A stretch of DNA of 64,000 nt. It comes from Rikenellaceae bacterium (GTDB taxonomy: Bacteria > Bacteroidota > Bacteroidia > Bacteroidales > Rikenellaceae). This document shows, piece after piece, positions 37,960 to 46,132 of the stretch. The stretch covers positions 1 to 64,000 of the forward strand of contig JAFRZW010000007.1 in the NCBI GenBank assembly GCA_017442365.1. Direction: 5' to 3'. The translations under genes were made by a program, and so were the position numbers. Within the stretch, counting starts at the first letter, position 1, and each line of letters begins with the position of its first letter. The notes beneath the pieces were generated by a model. The model ran no database searches and was not told where the DNA came from. It was given only the letters and a program-made list of their open reading frames with translations.

Positions 37960-39042
37960 ATGAAATCACTCAAAATCGGAGACCTACTTGCCCGCATACC
38001 CATCATTCAGGGCGGTATGGGCGTCGGTGTTTCGCTTTCGGGATTGGCCTCGGCAGTGGCTAACGAAGGTGGAGTCGGCGTTATCTCGTCGGCCGGTCTG
38101 GGCGTGATCTACAAGGAGCATTCGAGCGACTACAATGAGGCCAGCATTTGGGGTCTTAAAGAGGAGTTGCGCAAGGCTCGTGAGGCATCGCGCGGCATTA
38201 TCGGCGTCAATGTGATGGTCGCTATGTCCAATTTTGCGGATATGGTCAAGACCGCGATCGCCGAGAAGGCAGACATTATCTTTTCGGGAGCAGGACTGCC
38301 CTTGAACCTGCCCTCGTTTTTGACCGAAGGTGCCAAGACCAAACTTGCACCGATCGTATCGTCGGCGCGTGCAGCTAAGTTGCTGTGCGAGAAGTGGCTG
38401 GCTAACTATAACTACGTTCCCGATGCCATCGTGGTCGAAGGCCCTAAGGCGGGCGGACATTTGGGGTTCAAGCACGAGCAGATCAACGACCAGCGTTATG
38501 CGCTCGAATCGGTGCTGCCTGAGGTTGTCAAGGAGGTGCGTGAGTTTGGCGATCAGCACAATGTCTATATTCCGGTCATTGCAGCCGGTGGAATTTACAC
38601 GGGAGAGGATATCTATCGTACAATGCAGCTGGGAGCCGATGGCGTTCAGATGGGAACACGCTTCGTAACCACCACAGAGTGCGATGCCGCGCCTGCATTC
38701 AAGCAGACCTATTTGGACGCCCAAGAGGAGGATATCGAGATCATTCAGAGTCCGGTCGGTATGCCTGGGCGCGCCATTCGCGGCACGTTCCTCGAAAAGG
38801 TGCGCGAGGGTTTGAAACGACCGAAGGCCTGCCCGTTCAACTGCATCAAGACGTGCGACGTTACCCATTCGCCCTATTGCATTATGCTGGCGCTCTACAA
38901 CGCCTTCAAGGGGCGCTTGGAGCACGGTTACGCTTTTTGCGGAGCGAATGCGTGGCGCTCGGATAGGATTCAGAGCGTCCGTGAGTTGATGAGTTCGCTC
39001 TGCGAAGAGTTTGATCGCTTCAAGTCGAAGTTCGAAAAGTAA
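37960..39042 (+). CDS. Nitronate monooxygenase/2-nitropropane dioxygenase-like FMN enzyme
   Basis: FMN-binding TIM-barrel oxidoreductase of 360 residues. I use the ATG at 37960 (MKSLKIGDLLARIPIIQGGMG), which aligns with family starts; an in-frame ATG at 37924 would add 12 residues. Motifs include IPIIQGGMGVGVS at the N-terminus, the phosphate-binding IPVIAAGGI, and GADGVQMGTRFVTT. A Cys-rich segment CPFNCIKTCD near residue 290 is not part of the minimal fold and is seen in the longer members of this family. Physiological substrate unknown; enoyl-ACP reductase FabK is a related alternative. Confidence 0.85.
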   Translation: MKSLKIGDLLARIPIIQGGMGVGVSLSGLASAVANEGGVGVISSAGLGVIYKEHSSDYNEASIWGLKEELRKAREASRGIIGVNVMVAMSNFADMVKTAIAEKADIIFSGAGLPLNLPSFLTEGAKTKLAPIVSSARAAKLLCEKWLANYNYVPDAIVVEGPKAGGHLGFKHEQINDQRYALESVLPEVVKEVREFGDQHNVYIPVIAAGGIYTGEDIYRTMQLGADGVQMGTRFVTTTECDAAPAFKQTYLDAQEEDIEIIQSPVGMPGRAIRGTFLEKVREGLKRPKACPFNCIKTCDVTHSPYCIMLALYNAFKGRLEHGYAFCGANAWRSDRIQSVRELMSSLCEEFDRFKSKFEK

Positions 39043-39072
39043 CGAGAGAACGCATTAATCTTCACTTTTCGA

Positions 39073-39106
39073 GTCGCACTCCAATATATCGGGGTGCGGC
39101 TTTTTT
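39073..39106 (+). terminator. Intrinsic terminator after nitronate monooxygenase
   Basis: GTCGCACTCC pairs with GGGGTGCGGC (two G-U), 8-base loop, then six T residues. Confidence 0.88.
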
Positions 39107-39120
39107 ATTTTGCAGAGCGC

Positions 39121-39155
39121 AAAGAAAAGCCCGCCGCTCCAAAAGGAGCGACGGG
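39121..39155 (-). terminator. Intrinsic terminator after adk
   Basis: On the minus strand CCCGTCGCTCC pairs with GGAGCGGCGGG (one mismatch), loop TTTT, followed by CTTTTCTTT. It faces the preceding + strand terminator, keeping the convergent genes apart. Confidence 0.82.
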
Positions 39156-39193
39156 ACGCGCGCTAATACAAATATAGGTATTCTAACTGAACA

Positions 39194-39769
39194 TTAGAGA
39201 TACTTTTCGATAACTGCACAGATACGATCGAACACCTCGTCGAGCGTGCCCACGCCATCAACGGCCTCGTACTTACCCTGAGTCGAGTAGTAATCTGCCA
39301 CAACAGCGGTTTGATCGTTATAGACCTTGATTCGGTTGCGGATTACCTCTTCGTTGGCATCGTCGGCGCGACCGCTACTCTGACCACGCAACAGAATGCG
39401 CTGAACGAGCTCCTCGGTGGGCACCTCCATATAGATCATCACATCGACTTTCAGGTCGCGCTCGGTGAGAATCTTGTCGAAGGCCTCGGCCTGCGGAGTA
39501 GTGCGGGGGAAACCGTCGAAGATGTTGCCATTGGCGTCGCGGTGGTTGTCGATGTAGTCGGTTACGATGTCGATCACGAGCTGATCGGGAGCCAACTCGC
39601 CACGCGAGATGTATGCTTCCATACTCTTGCCCAATTCGGTCTGAGCGTTGATTTGGCTACGAATAACCGCACCTGTCGAGATGTGGTTGAGTTTGTATTT
39701 CTCGACCAACTTGGCCGCTTGTGTTCCTTTGCCGCAACCGGGGGCACCGAACAATACGATATTTAACAT
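39194..39769 (-). CDS. adk: Adenylate kinase, short form
   Basis: Equilibrates ATP + AMP with two ADP. The 191 residues start with the P-loop GAPGCGKGTQ at 8-17, followed by the AMP-binding HISTGAVIRSQI, FDGFPRTTPQAEAFD and the arginine-rich LID residues (RGQSSGRADD). The LID is the short type without zinc-binding cysteines, as in other Bacteroidetes. It is a single minus-strand gene, divergent from thiL. Confidence 0.96.
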   Translation of the reverse strand: MLNIVLFGAPGCGKGTQAAKLVEKYKLNHISTGAVIRSQINAQTELGKSMEAYISRGELAPDQLVIDIVTDYIDNHRDANGNIFDGFPRTTPQAEAFDKILTERDLKVDVMIYMEVPTEELVQRILLRGQSSGRADDANEEVIRNRIKVYNDQTAVVADYYSTQGKYEAVDGVGTLDEVFDRICAVIEKYL

Positions 39770-39819
39770 ATCCGAATAGAGTTTTTAGTTTTTCCGTGGT
39801 GCAAATTTACGTCTTATTT

Positions 39820-39850
39820 TTTGCAAAACAACGATATTTTCTTATATTTG
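39820..39850 (+). promoter_or_regulatory. Promoter of thiL
   Basis: TTTG at 39820-39823 and TATATTTG at 39843-39850 with a 19-base spacer match the consensus exactly, about 79 bases before thiL. Confidence 0.72.
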
Positions 39851-39928
39851 TAAAAATTTTTAATATAATGACCAAATATTTGCCGATTTTGGCAAGTGCT
39901 TGGCTCGAAAATCTTACTTGGTATCGTT

Positions 39929-40960
39929 ATGAGCAACAAAAAACTGACCGAAATAGCCACGCTGGGCGAGTTCGGATTGATTGATCACCTGACCTCGAAT
40001 TTCGAAAATCGTCGTCCTGCGACGCTCTGTGGCGTGGGCGATGACGCAGCGGTGGTGGATATAGGCGGCGGTCGTGTGCAGCTGATCTCGACCGATATGC
40101 TGATGGAGGGAATCAACTTCGATTTGACCTACTTCCCGCTCAAACACCTCGGATATAAAGCCGTGGTGGTGGGTGTGAGCGATATTCTGGCGATGAATGC
40201 CCGCCCCGAGCAGGTGATGATCTCGATCGCCGTGTCGAGCAAGATGTCGGTCGAGGCTCTCGATGAGTTCTACGAGGGCGTCAATCGTGCGTGTGCCGAC
40301 TATAACGTCGATCTGGTGGGTGGCGATACGACCACCTCACTGACCGGTTTTGCTATCAGTGTTACGGCTATGGGTACCGCCGAGGCGTCGAAGGTGTGCT
40401 ATCGTAGCGGTGCGAAGTTGAACGATCTGGTCTGCATAACCAATAATCTCGGCGCGGCGTATATGGGTCTGCACCTGCTCGAACGCGAGAAGCGTGCGCT
40501 GGCAGGCTCGCCCGATCCGCAACCCAAATTCGAGGGCTACGAATATCTGCTGCAACGTCAGTTGAAACCCGAGGCGAGGGTCGATATTATCGATTCGTTG
40601 GCCGAGGCGCAGATTGTCCCCACGTCGATGATCGACCTCTCGGACGGCTTGGCATCGGACGTTATGCAGATCTGCAAGGCGTCGAAATGTGGCGTGCGTA
40701 TCTATTTGGAGCGTATTCCGATCGCGCAGCAGACCAACCAGATGGCCGAGGAGCTGAATGCCGATCCGGTTGTTGCGGCGCTGAATGGTGGCGACGATTA
40801 CGAACTGCTGTTCACCGTTCCGTTGGAGTTGCAGGAGCAGATAATGCGCTTGGGCGGTATCGATGTGATTGGTCATATCACGGCAGCCGATACGGGTGCG
40901 GCGCTGGTTACCCCCGACGGCAATACAATCGCACTGCAAGCGCAGGGGATAAGGTTATAA
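39929..40960 (+). CDS. thiL: Thiamine-monophosphate kinase
   Basis: Phosphorylates thiamine monophosphate to thiamine diphosphate, the last step of thiamine cofactor synthesis. The ATG at 39929 (MSNKKLTEIATLGEFGLIDHL) gives 343 residues; the longer in-frame TTG start is not family-like. Motifs are GVGDDAAVVDIG, STDMLMEGINFDL, VGGDTTTS and the C-terminal SDGLASDVMQI and GGDDYELLF, all ThiL/PurM-superfamily ATP and metal sites. No other thi gene is adjacent. Confidence 0.94.
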   Translation: MSNKKLTEIATLGEFGLIDHLTSNFENRRPATLCGVGDDAAVVDIGGGRVQLISTDMLMEGINFDLTYFPLKHLGYKAVVVGVSDILAMNARPEQVMISIAVSSKMSVEALDEFYEGVNRACADYNVDLVGGDTTTSLTGFAISVTAMGTAEASKVCYRSGAKLNDLVCITNNLGAAYMGLHLLEREKRALAGSPDPQPKFEGYEYLLQRQLKPEARVDIIDSLAEAQIVPTSMIDLSDGLASDVMQICKASKCGVRIYLERIPIAQQTNQMAEELNADPVVAALNGGDDYELLFTVPLELQEQIMRLGGIDVIGHITAADTGAALVTPDGNTIALQAQGIRL

Positions 40961-41032
40961 GGTTTAGAGAGTTTTGTTCGCGATTTTGGAAATGTTTTCG
41001 TGAATTTGCACAAATCTAATATATTAACGATT

Positions 41033-41569
41033 GTGAAAAAAATACTAATTTTATTGTTTGCCGCAGTGGCATTTGCAGGTTGTGAAACTTACGATGATTT
41101 TAGCAATGATAACCTTCAAAAATACATAGAAGAGGGAGTAGAGAGTATTGACGCTACGAAGGCAATAGAGATATTGTCGGAAGGTCGAGGTTTTTGGCGA
41201 GTGAATGGCAACAAGAGCTACGTTCGTCTTCAAAATGCAGATGGAACATCGAAGTTGGTGCCATATTATGAGCACGCAGTTGCCAGAGTATATTTCATTT
41301 ATGAGTTTGAAGATGATGGTACAACGAGCGCTTATGGTCGCATATATAATATCCCCGCTACGACGATATTGAATGCAAATGTAGATTGGACTCGCAAAAC
41401 CATAAAAGTCGGTGATTTCAAAATTAGAATTAAGGGTGTTACCGAAAGTTATTTGATTTTGGAGCAGGATCAAGACGGGTTTGTTTCAATTGACGTTTAT
41501 GAGCGATTGTCAGACGCTGATGTAGTACGATGGCTTGGTCAAACGCAGTTTGATGATCAACGCGAATAA
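41033..41569 (+). CDS. Small lipoprotein of unknown function
   Basis: A 178-residue predicted lipoprotein. I choose the GTG at 41033 because it gives a textbook signal, MKKILILLFAAVAFAGC, with the lipid-bearing Cys17; the TTG at 41000 would add 11 residues ahead of it. After the Cys the sequence is acidic, with no recognised domain: a helical start (YDDFSNDNLQKYIEEG) and then beta-rich segments (GFWRVNGNKSYVRLQ, ARVYFIYEFED). Base composition is visibly AT-richer than its neighbours thiL and rpsF, suggesting a recent arrival or weak constraint. Confidence 0.65.
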   Translation: MKKILILLFAAVAFAGCETYDDFSNDNLQKYIEEGVESIDATKAIEILSEGRGFWRVNGNKSYVRLQNADGTSKLVPYYEHAVARVYFIYEFEDDGTTSAYGRIYNIPATTILNANVDWTRKTIKVGDFKIRIKGVTESYLILEQDQDGFVSIDVYERLSDADVVRWLGQTQFDDQRE

Positions 41570-41619
41570 ATTTTGCTGATTTTTCGCTCAAAGGGGTTGC
41601 AAAAGTAATTTTTATTTTG

Positions 41620-41627
41620 TAGATTTG
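41620..41627 (+). promoter_or_regulatory. Promoter-like element ahead of a non-coding stretch
   Basis: TAGATTTG matches TAnnTTTG. A TTG at 41597-41599 is a poor -33 element. No ORF follows before the terminator at 41730-41767. Confidence 0.35.
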
Positions 41628-41633
41628 CAATTG

Positions 41634-41767
41634 GTAATGGTTTAATGGAGGAAGATAGTTTTTGAAGTATTAGGCTTTATGTGATCATTACCGCCTAAAA
41701 TAGCTAATCGTAAAATAAGCATTTTGGATCGCACCGCCGTCCGTCGAGGATCACGGTGCGGTTTTTT
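41634..41767 (+). ncRNA. Possible small RNA in the thiL-rpsF interval
   Basis: The 329 bases between the lipoprotein gene and rpsF contain a promoter-like TAGATTTG and, about 110 bases later, a strong intrinsic terminator, with no credible reading frame between (the only ATG frame with a purine-rich start codes five residues). The stop of the upstream gene is 160 bases before the terminator, so the terminator might simply be that gene's. Treat this as a candidate only; there is no match to a known RNA family that I can see. Confidence 0.3.
41730..41767 (+). terminator. Intrinsic terminator before rpsF
   Basis: CGCACCG pairs with CGGTGCG around a 17-base loop (which can form minor pairs), followed by GTTTTTT. 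Confidence 0.78.
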
Positions 41768-41830
41768 GCGGTTAGATCGCCCGCGAGAGGGCTAATTCAC
41801 TCATCAATAAGAAAAAAAGAGTGCGCACGC

Positions 41831-41861
41831 TTTGTTTTTCGGAATAAAATACGTACCTTTG
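41831..41861 (+). promoter_or_regulatory. Promoter of the rpsF-rpsR-rplI operon
   Basis: TTTG at 41831-41834 and TACCTTTG at 41854-41861 with a 19-base spacer are an exact Bacteroidetes match. Transcription would start about 30 bases before rpsF, leaving no room for an S6:S18-type leader RNA. Confidence 0.8.
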
Positions 41862-41898
41862 CACCGCTTTTTGCAAATAATCTAATTAACAAACAGTT

Positions 41899-42246
41899 AT
41901 GAACAATTACGAAACCGTTTTCATTGCCACACCGGTTCTTTCGGACGTACAGGTGAAAGAGGTGCTGGACAAATTCCAAGGTGTTATCACCGAGAACGGC
42001 GGTCAGATCGTGAATGTCGAGGAGTGGGGTTTGAAGAAACTCGCTTATCCTATTCAGAAGAAGACCACCGGCTTCTATTTCTTTATCGAGTTCACGGGCG
42101 AGGGCTCGCTGATCAACACTCTCGAAACTCAGTATCGTCGCGACGAGCGCGTTATCCGTTTCCTCACTTTCAAGCAGGACAAGTACGCTGTTGAGTACTC
42201 GGAGAAGCGTCGCGCTAAACTCGCTAACAAATCGCAGGAGGAGTAA
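41899..42246 (+). CDS. rpsF: 30S ribosomal protein S6
   Basis: Small-subunit protein that pairs with S18 on the 16S rRNA platform. The 115 residues begin [15 protein letters not shown] and include the [21 protein letters not shown] signature of S6. rpsR follows after 3 bases. Confidence 0.97.
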   Translation: MNNYETVFIATPVLSDVQVKEVLDKFQGVITENGGQIVNVEEWGLKKLAYPIQKKTTGFYFFIEFTGEGSLINTLETQYRRDERVIRFLTFKQDKYAVEYSEKRRAKLANKSQEE

Positions 42247-42249
42247 ACT

Positions 42250-42531
42250 ATGGCACAGGAGAATAAGACTCAGAACGGCGAAATCCGTTACCTCAACCCC
42301 GTTTCGGTTGATGTTAAGAAGAAGAAGTACTGCCGCTTTAAGAAGCTCGGTATCAAGTACGTAGATTACAAGGACGGTGAGTTCCTCAAAAAGTTCCTCA
42401 ATGAGCAGGGTAAGTTGCTGCCCCGTCGTTTGACCGGTACTTCGCAGAAGTTCCAGAAGAAGGTGGCTCAGGCTGTTAAGCGTGCTCGCCACTTGGCTAT
42501 CCTGCCCTTCGTAACCGATTGTATGAAATAA
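42250..42531 (+). CDS. rpsR: 30S ribosomal protein S18
   Basis: Binds S6 and 16S rRNA. The 93 residues have a 30-residue polar N-terminal part and the S18 core ([19 protein letters not shown], then [31 protein letters not shown]). A single Cys remains in the N-terminal part, so it is not a four-Cys zinc-binding form. Confidence 0.97.
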   Translation: MAQENKTQNGEIRYLNPVSVDVKKKKYCRFKKLGIKYVDYKDGEFLKKFLNEQGKLLPRRLTGTSQKFQKKVAQAVKRARHLAILPFVTDCMK

Positions 42532-42550
42532 TTAATGGGAGGAGAGTACA

Positions 42551-42994
42551 ATGGAAGTAATTCTGATTAAAGACGTTGAGAAGCTGGGTTACGCTAACGA
42601 CATCGTAGATGTTAAGCCCGGTTACGCAAATAACTACCTGATTCCTCAGGGTTTTGCTAAGGCTGCTACCGCATCGGCTAAGAAGGTTCTGGCTGAGAAC
42701 TTGAAGCAGCGCGCTCACAAGGACGCGAAGATTCTCGCTGACGCTCAGGCTCTCGCTGAGAAGCTCGCTAACCTGCCCCTCGTTATCACCGCTAAGGCTG
42801 AGGAGAACAAGATCTTCGGTAGCGTAACCGCTGCTGACTTGGCTGAGGCTCTGGCTGCTAAGGGCGTTGAGGTTGATCGCAAGGTTATCTCGGTTGATGC
42901 CGTTAAGGAGCTGGGCGAGTACACCGCAACCGCTAAGTTGCACCGCGAGGTTAAGGCTACCATCTCGTTCTCGGTTGTTGCTGAGCAGGAGTAA
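42551..42994 (+). CDS. rplI: 50S ribosomal protein L9
   Basis: Large-subunit protein with two lobes joined by a long helix. The 147 residues show the N-terminal signature VILIKDVEKLGYANDIVDVKPGYANNYLIPQG, the helix rich in Ala/Lys/Glu (about 45-78) and the C-terminal KIFGSVTAADLAEAL lobe. It is last in the operon; a strong terminator follows 61 bases on. Confidence 0.97.
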   Translation: MEVILIKDVEKLGYANDIVDVKPGYANNYLIPQGFAKAATASAKKVLAENLKQRAHKDAKILADAQALAEKLANLPLVITAKAEENKIFGSVTAADLAEALAAKGVEVDRKVISVDAVKELGEYTATAKLHREVKATISFSVVAEQE

Positions 42995-43055
42995 GGTGGC
43001 TGATTGAGGGGGGCTGTGTAAGGCGCAGGTTTCACCCTCGGAGCTAACAAATTTT

Positions 43056-43088
43056 AAGGCGTATCCCAATCGGGGTGCGCCTTTTTTT
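43056..43088 (+). terminator. Intrinsic terminator after rplI
   Basis: A 12-bp stem (43056-43067 with 43072-43083, two G-U pairs), four-base loop and a seven-T run. Confidence 0.9.
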
Positions 43089-43148
43089 GTGGGGGGGGTG
43101 GTGTGATAAGAGGGGTGCGCTTTGCGGAGGACGAGGCTTTTATCCTAA

Positions 43149-43211
43149 ATTCAAAATTCAAGATTCAAGATTCAAAATTCAGGATTCGGGATTCGGGATT
43201 CAGGCTTCAAA
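43149..43211. repeat. Tandem ATTCAAR/ATTCRGG heptad repeat at the tatC 3' end
   Basis: Nine consecutive 7-base units: ATTCAAA, ATTCAAG, ATTCAAG, ATTCAAA, ATTCAGG, ATTCGGG, ATTCGGG, ATTCAGG, CTTCAAA. The array ends one base before the tatC stop codon complement (43213-43215). The same heptad forms the arms of the element at 36881-37078. Confidence 0.85.
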
Positions 43212-43212
43212 A

Positions 43213-44079
43213 TTAATCCTGTTGCGCGAGCTTTTCCTCTCGTTTTTCGAATCGGCGAGCGATCATAATGCTGACCTCATAAAGTGCATAGAGCGGCACG
43301 GTCATCAACGCCAACGTAAAGGCGTCGGGCGGAGTGATGAAGGCCGAAACGACCATAATGATAACGAAGGCGTGGCGGCGATATTTGGCCAGCGTTGAGC
43401 CCGAAATCATACCCGCGCTGGCGAGGAAATAGGCCAAAACGGGGATCTCGAAAACCAATCCCATCATCAGCGAAAGGGTGGTGAAGGTCGAAATGTAGGA
43501 CGAGAGCGCAATGGTATTCACAACGCCTTCGTGTACTTGATAAGTGCCTAAGAATTTGACCGATACGGGAAAAATCACAAAGTAATTCATCGCCACACCC
43601 AAGAAGAAAAGGGCGATAACGGCGACCATAATTCGGTTCGAATAACGGCGCTCGTTTTCGTACAATGCGGGCTTGACAAAGCCGAACAACTCATAGACCA
43701 CGTATGGTGCGGCGAAGAGCAGTCCGATGGTCATCGAGACCGTGATGTGGGTCATAAATTGCGCCGCCAGCTGTGTGTTGATCAGCGTGATGTCGGTGTC
43801 GGGAATGAGCATCGAATCCCAACCGAGCAGTACGAGTAGATGGTTGATCCAGCGGTAGGTCAGAAAGTCGCCCTGCGAAGGTGCGAGCACCGCCGCGAAG
43901 ACCTCATCTTTGAACATAAACACGCCGAGCGCGATCACCACCGTAACCAAAATAATGCGCATCAACACGCGTCGCAACTCGTCGAGATGGTCCCAGAAAC
44001 TCATCTCCGATTGCGCGTCATCTGTGTTGGTGGACACGTTGCCGCCAACTGCATTTCGGGGCAGTCGTTCTTCGCTCAT
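43213..44079 (-). CDS. tatC: Sec-independent protein translocase TatC
   Basis: Polytopic receptor of the twin-arginine export system. The 288 residues carry the N-terminal FWDHLDELRRVLMRI segment, the hallmark TatC start with its conserved Glu and Arg, and about six membrane helices, including the FELPV-like FEIPVLAYFLASAGM near the fourth helix. A 20-residue polar N-terminal tail precedes the core. It lies 43 bases downstream of tatA on the same strand. No tatB-type gene is adjacent, consistent with a minimal TatAC system. Confidence 0.95.
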   Translation of the reverse strand: MSEERLPRNAVGGNVSTNTDDAQSEMSFWDHLDELRRVLMRIILVTVVIALGVFMFKDEVFAAVLAPSQGDFLTYRWINHLLVLLGWDSMLIPDTDITLINTQLAAQFMTHITVSMTIGLLFAAPYVVYELFGFVKPALYENERRYSNRIMVAVIALFFLGVAMNYFVIFPVSVKFLGTYQVHEGVVNTIALSSYISTFTTLSLMMGLVFEIPVLAYFLASAGMISGSTLAKYRRHAFVIIMVVSAFITPPDAFTLALMTVPLYALYEVSIMIARRFEKREEKLAQQD

Positions 44080-44122
44080 CGCTGCTTTTTGTTAGTGTTG
44101 TAAAACACTAATTATTAAGCGA

Positions 44123-44320
44123 TTATTTATTTTCGTTGCTCTTCTTGTCGTCGGTTGCGTTGATCTCCTTCTCGACGTCCTTCATACCATCTTTGAACGA
44201 GCGCACACCTTGACCTACGCCCTTCATCAGTTCGGGAATCTTCTTGCCACCGAAGAGCAGCACAATAGCCAATACGATAAGGACGATTTCGGTGGTACCG
44301 AGAGCCATAAACTGTAACAT
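44123..44320 (-). CDS. tatA: Sec-independent protein translocase TatA
   Basis: Pore-forming partner of TatC: 65 residues with one N-terminal membrane helix ([23 protein letters not shown]), the FGGKKIPEL hinge, an amphipathic helix ([15 protein letters not shown]) and a charged tail. Two ATG starts are possible, 44320 and 44308; I take the upstream one, which adds MLQF. The longer reading frame beyond it has no TatA character. Confidence 0.93.
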   Translation of the reverse strand: MLQFMALGTTEIVLIVLAIVLLFGGKKIPELMKGVGQGVRSFKDGMKDVEKEINATDDKKSNENK

Positions 44321-44478
44321 AACGAATCTAAATTTTTTCGAGTTTAATAATAGGCAAATATAGCAATAAAAACCGAAATCTGCACGATTTTGCACCTCGA
44401 AAGTGGCGGCAGCGTAAATTTCTCTATCTAAATCCCTTTTTTAATATAGATATGCAAGGGAATTCGGGATAAAAAACG

Positions 44479-44486
44479 TATCTTTG
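44479..44486 (+). promoter_or_regulatory. Promoter -7 element before nadE
   Basis: TATCTTTG matches TAnnTTTG exactly, 28 bases before the nadE ATG; no clear -33 TTTG. Confidence 0.5.
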
Positions 44487-44514
44487 CGGGGTCAAATCAT
44501 AACTATTTCGGAAT

Positions 44515-46095
44515 ATGAAGATTGCACTTGCCCAACTTAACTACACCGTAGGTGATGTCGAGGGCAACGCTTCGAAGGTTATCGAGGCTGTCGAAAAGGC
44601 TAAACAGAAAAATGCAGACTTGGTTGTCTTTGCCGAGCAGGCTCTGAGCGGTACGCCCGCGTATGATCTGTTGAACAAAGCGACCTTTGTCGAGTTGTGC
44701 GAAGAGGAGTTGGAGCGTATTGCCGAGCACTGCGATTCGTTGACTGCTATCGTTGGCTCGCCCGTTGCGGGTGAGGAGGGCACGGTGAGCGCAGCAGTGG
44801 TTATCGAACGCGGACAGATTACCCGCCGTATCGCCAAGCAGTATGTCGATTATCGTGATGAGATGGGCTATATTCACCCATCGACCGGCACCGAGGTTAT
44901 CACCGTTGCAGGTGAGCAGGTGGCAGTTGTGGTGGGTAACGATCTGGTGCGTGTGCGCGACTGCGACCAGTCGGTAACTACGATTATCAATATCAACGCT
45001 CGTCGTTTCCGTAAGCGTGTGTTGGAGGCTCGCTACGAGAAGTTCCACCACATCGCATTTGTCGAGGGCAAGAATCTGGTGTTTGTCAATCACGTGGGCG
45101 GCTCGACCGATATGGTTTATGATGGCACGTCGTCGGTCTATGATTCGAAGGGCGAAATGGTGCTGCTGCTCGAAACATTCAATGAGGACTTCAAGGTGTG
45201 TGATCTCGGTGTGCAGAATGAGCCGATCGCAACTCCGTTCTCGTACTATCAGAACCGCACGCGCAACCTCTACGACGCAATCAAGTGTGGCTTGAAGGAC
45301 TACTTCGAGAAGAATGGCTACGAGAAGGCCTGCGTAGGTCTGTCGGGTGGTATCGACTCGTCGGTGGTGCTGTCGATTGCGGTTGATGCGCTGGGTGTCG
45401 AGAATGTGCGTGCGATGATGATGCCGTCGCAGTTCTCGTCGGATCACTCGGTTGAGGACGCAGTGAAGCTGGCCAAGAATCTGGGTGTCGAGTATAATGT
45501 GGTGCCCATCACCGAGGCATATAAGAGCATTATGGAGTCGTTGATGCCCGTTGTGGGTGGTACGCCCTTCGATGCTACGGAGGAGAATGTTCAGGCTCGT
45601 ATCCGTACGATTATGCTGATGGCATTGCAGAATAAGCAGAATTATCTGATGCTCAACTCGTCGAACAAGAGTGAGAATGCGCTGGGCTGGTGTACGCTCT
45701 ATGGCGACACGGCGGGTGCAATCAGCATCACGGGCGACGTCTATAAGAGTGAGATCTATGATTTGGCTCGCTATATTAACCGCGAGGGTGAGATTATTCC
45801 CGAAAACATTTTGAACAAGGAACCGTCGTCGGAGCTGTATGCCGGTCAGAAGGACTCGGATCTGTTGCCTCCCTACGAGGTTGTTGATGCGATTCTGTAT
45901 CGTATGATCGAGCGCGGTCAGCACCGCGAGGAGATTATCAATGCAGGCTTCGATGCTGAGGTGGTGCATAAGATCCACAAGATGGTGATGCGCAACGAGA
46001 AGAAGCGTTTCCAATTCTGCCCGATGTTGCGTCTGTCGAGCTGCACGCTCGGTTGCGACCGTGTGTTGCCGCTGACGAACAAATATGGCGACTAA
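44515..46095 (+). CDS. nadE: NAD+ synthase with N-terminal nitrilase-like domain lacking the expected Cys
   Basis: Makes NAD+ from nicotinate adenine dinucleotide. The 526 residues combine a nitrilase-type glutaminase domain (1-250) with a synthetase domain carrying the PP-loop SGGIDSS near 277-283 and the C-terminal zinc/KR-type region FQFCPMLRLSSCTLGCDRVLP. In the nitrilase domain the catalytic Glu41 (FAEQAL) and Lys108 (IAKQYVDY) are present, but the position of the nucleophilic Cys (usually ICEDLW) reads VGNDLV, with Gly141. It may therefore depend on free ammonia, or another residue may serve. Synthetase function looks intact. Confidence 0.88.
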   Translation: MKIALAQLNYTVGDVEGNASKVIEAVEKAKQKNADLVVFAEQALSGTPAYDLLNKATFVELCEEELERIAEHCDSLTAIVGSPVAGEEGTVSAAVVIERGQITRRIAKQYVDYRDEMGYIHPSTGTEVITVAGEQVAVVVGNDLVRVRDCDQSVTTIININARRFRKRVLEARYEKFHHIAFVEGKNLVFVNHVGGSTDMVYDGTSSVYDSKGEMVLLLETFNEDFKVCDLGVQNEPIATPFSYYQNRTRNLYDAIKCGLKDYFEKNGYEKACVGLSGGIDSSVVLSIAVDALGVENVRAMMMPSQFSSDHSVEDAVKLAKNLGVEYNVVPITEAYKSIMESLMPVVGGTPFDATEENVQARIRTIMLMALQNKQNYLMLNSSNKSENALGWCTLYGDTAGAISITGDVYKSEIYDLARYINREGEIIPENILNKEPSSELYAGQKDSDLLPPYEVVDAILYRMIERGQHREEIINAGFDAEVVHKIHKMVMRNEKKRFQFCPMLRLSSCTLGCDRVLPLTNKYGD

Positions 46096-46132
46096 TTCCA
46101 AAAGGCCGATCAACACAACAATCGACTGAGCA

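Noticed and set aside
41862..41898. S6:S18 autoregulatory leader RNA before rpsF
   Set aside because: The best promoter leaves only about 30 bases of leader, too short for the structure, and no matching motif was seen.
43149..43211. CRISPR array
   Set aside because: Units are 7 bases and contiguous; there are no spacers and no cas genes anywhere in the window.
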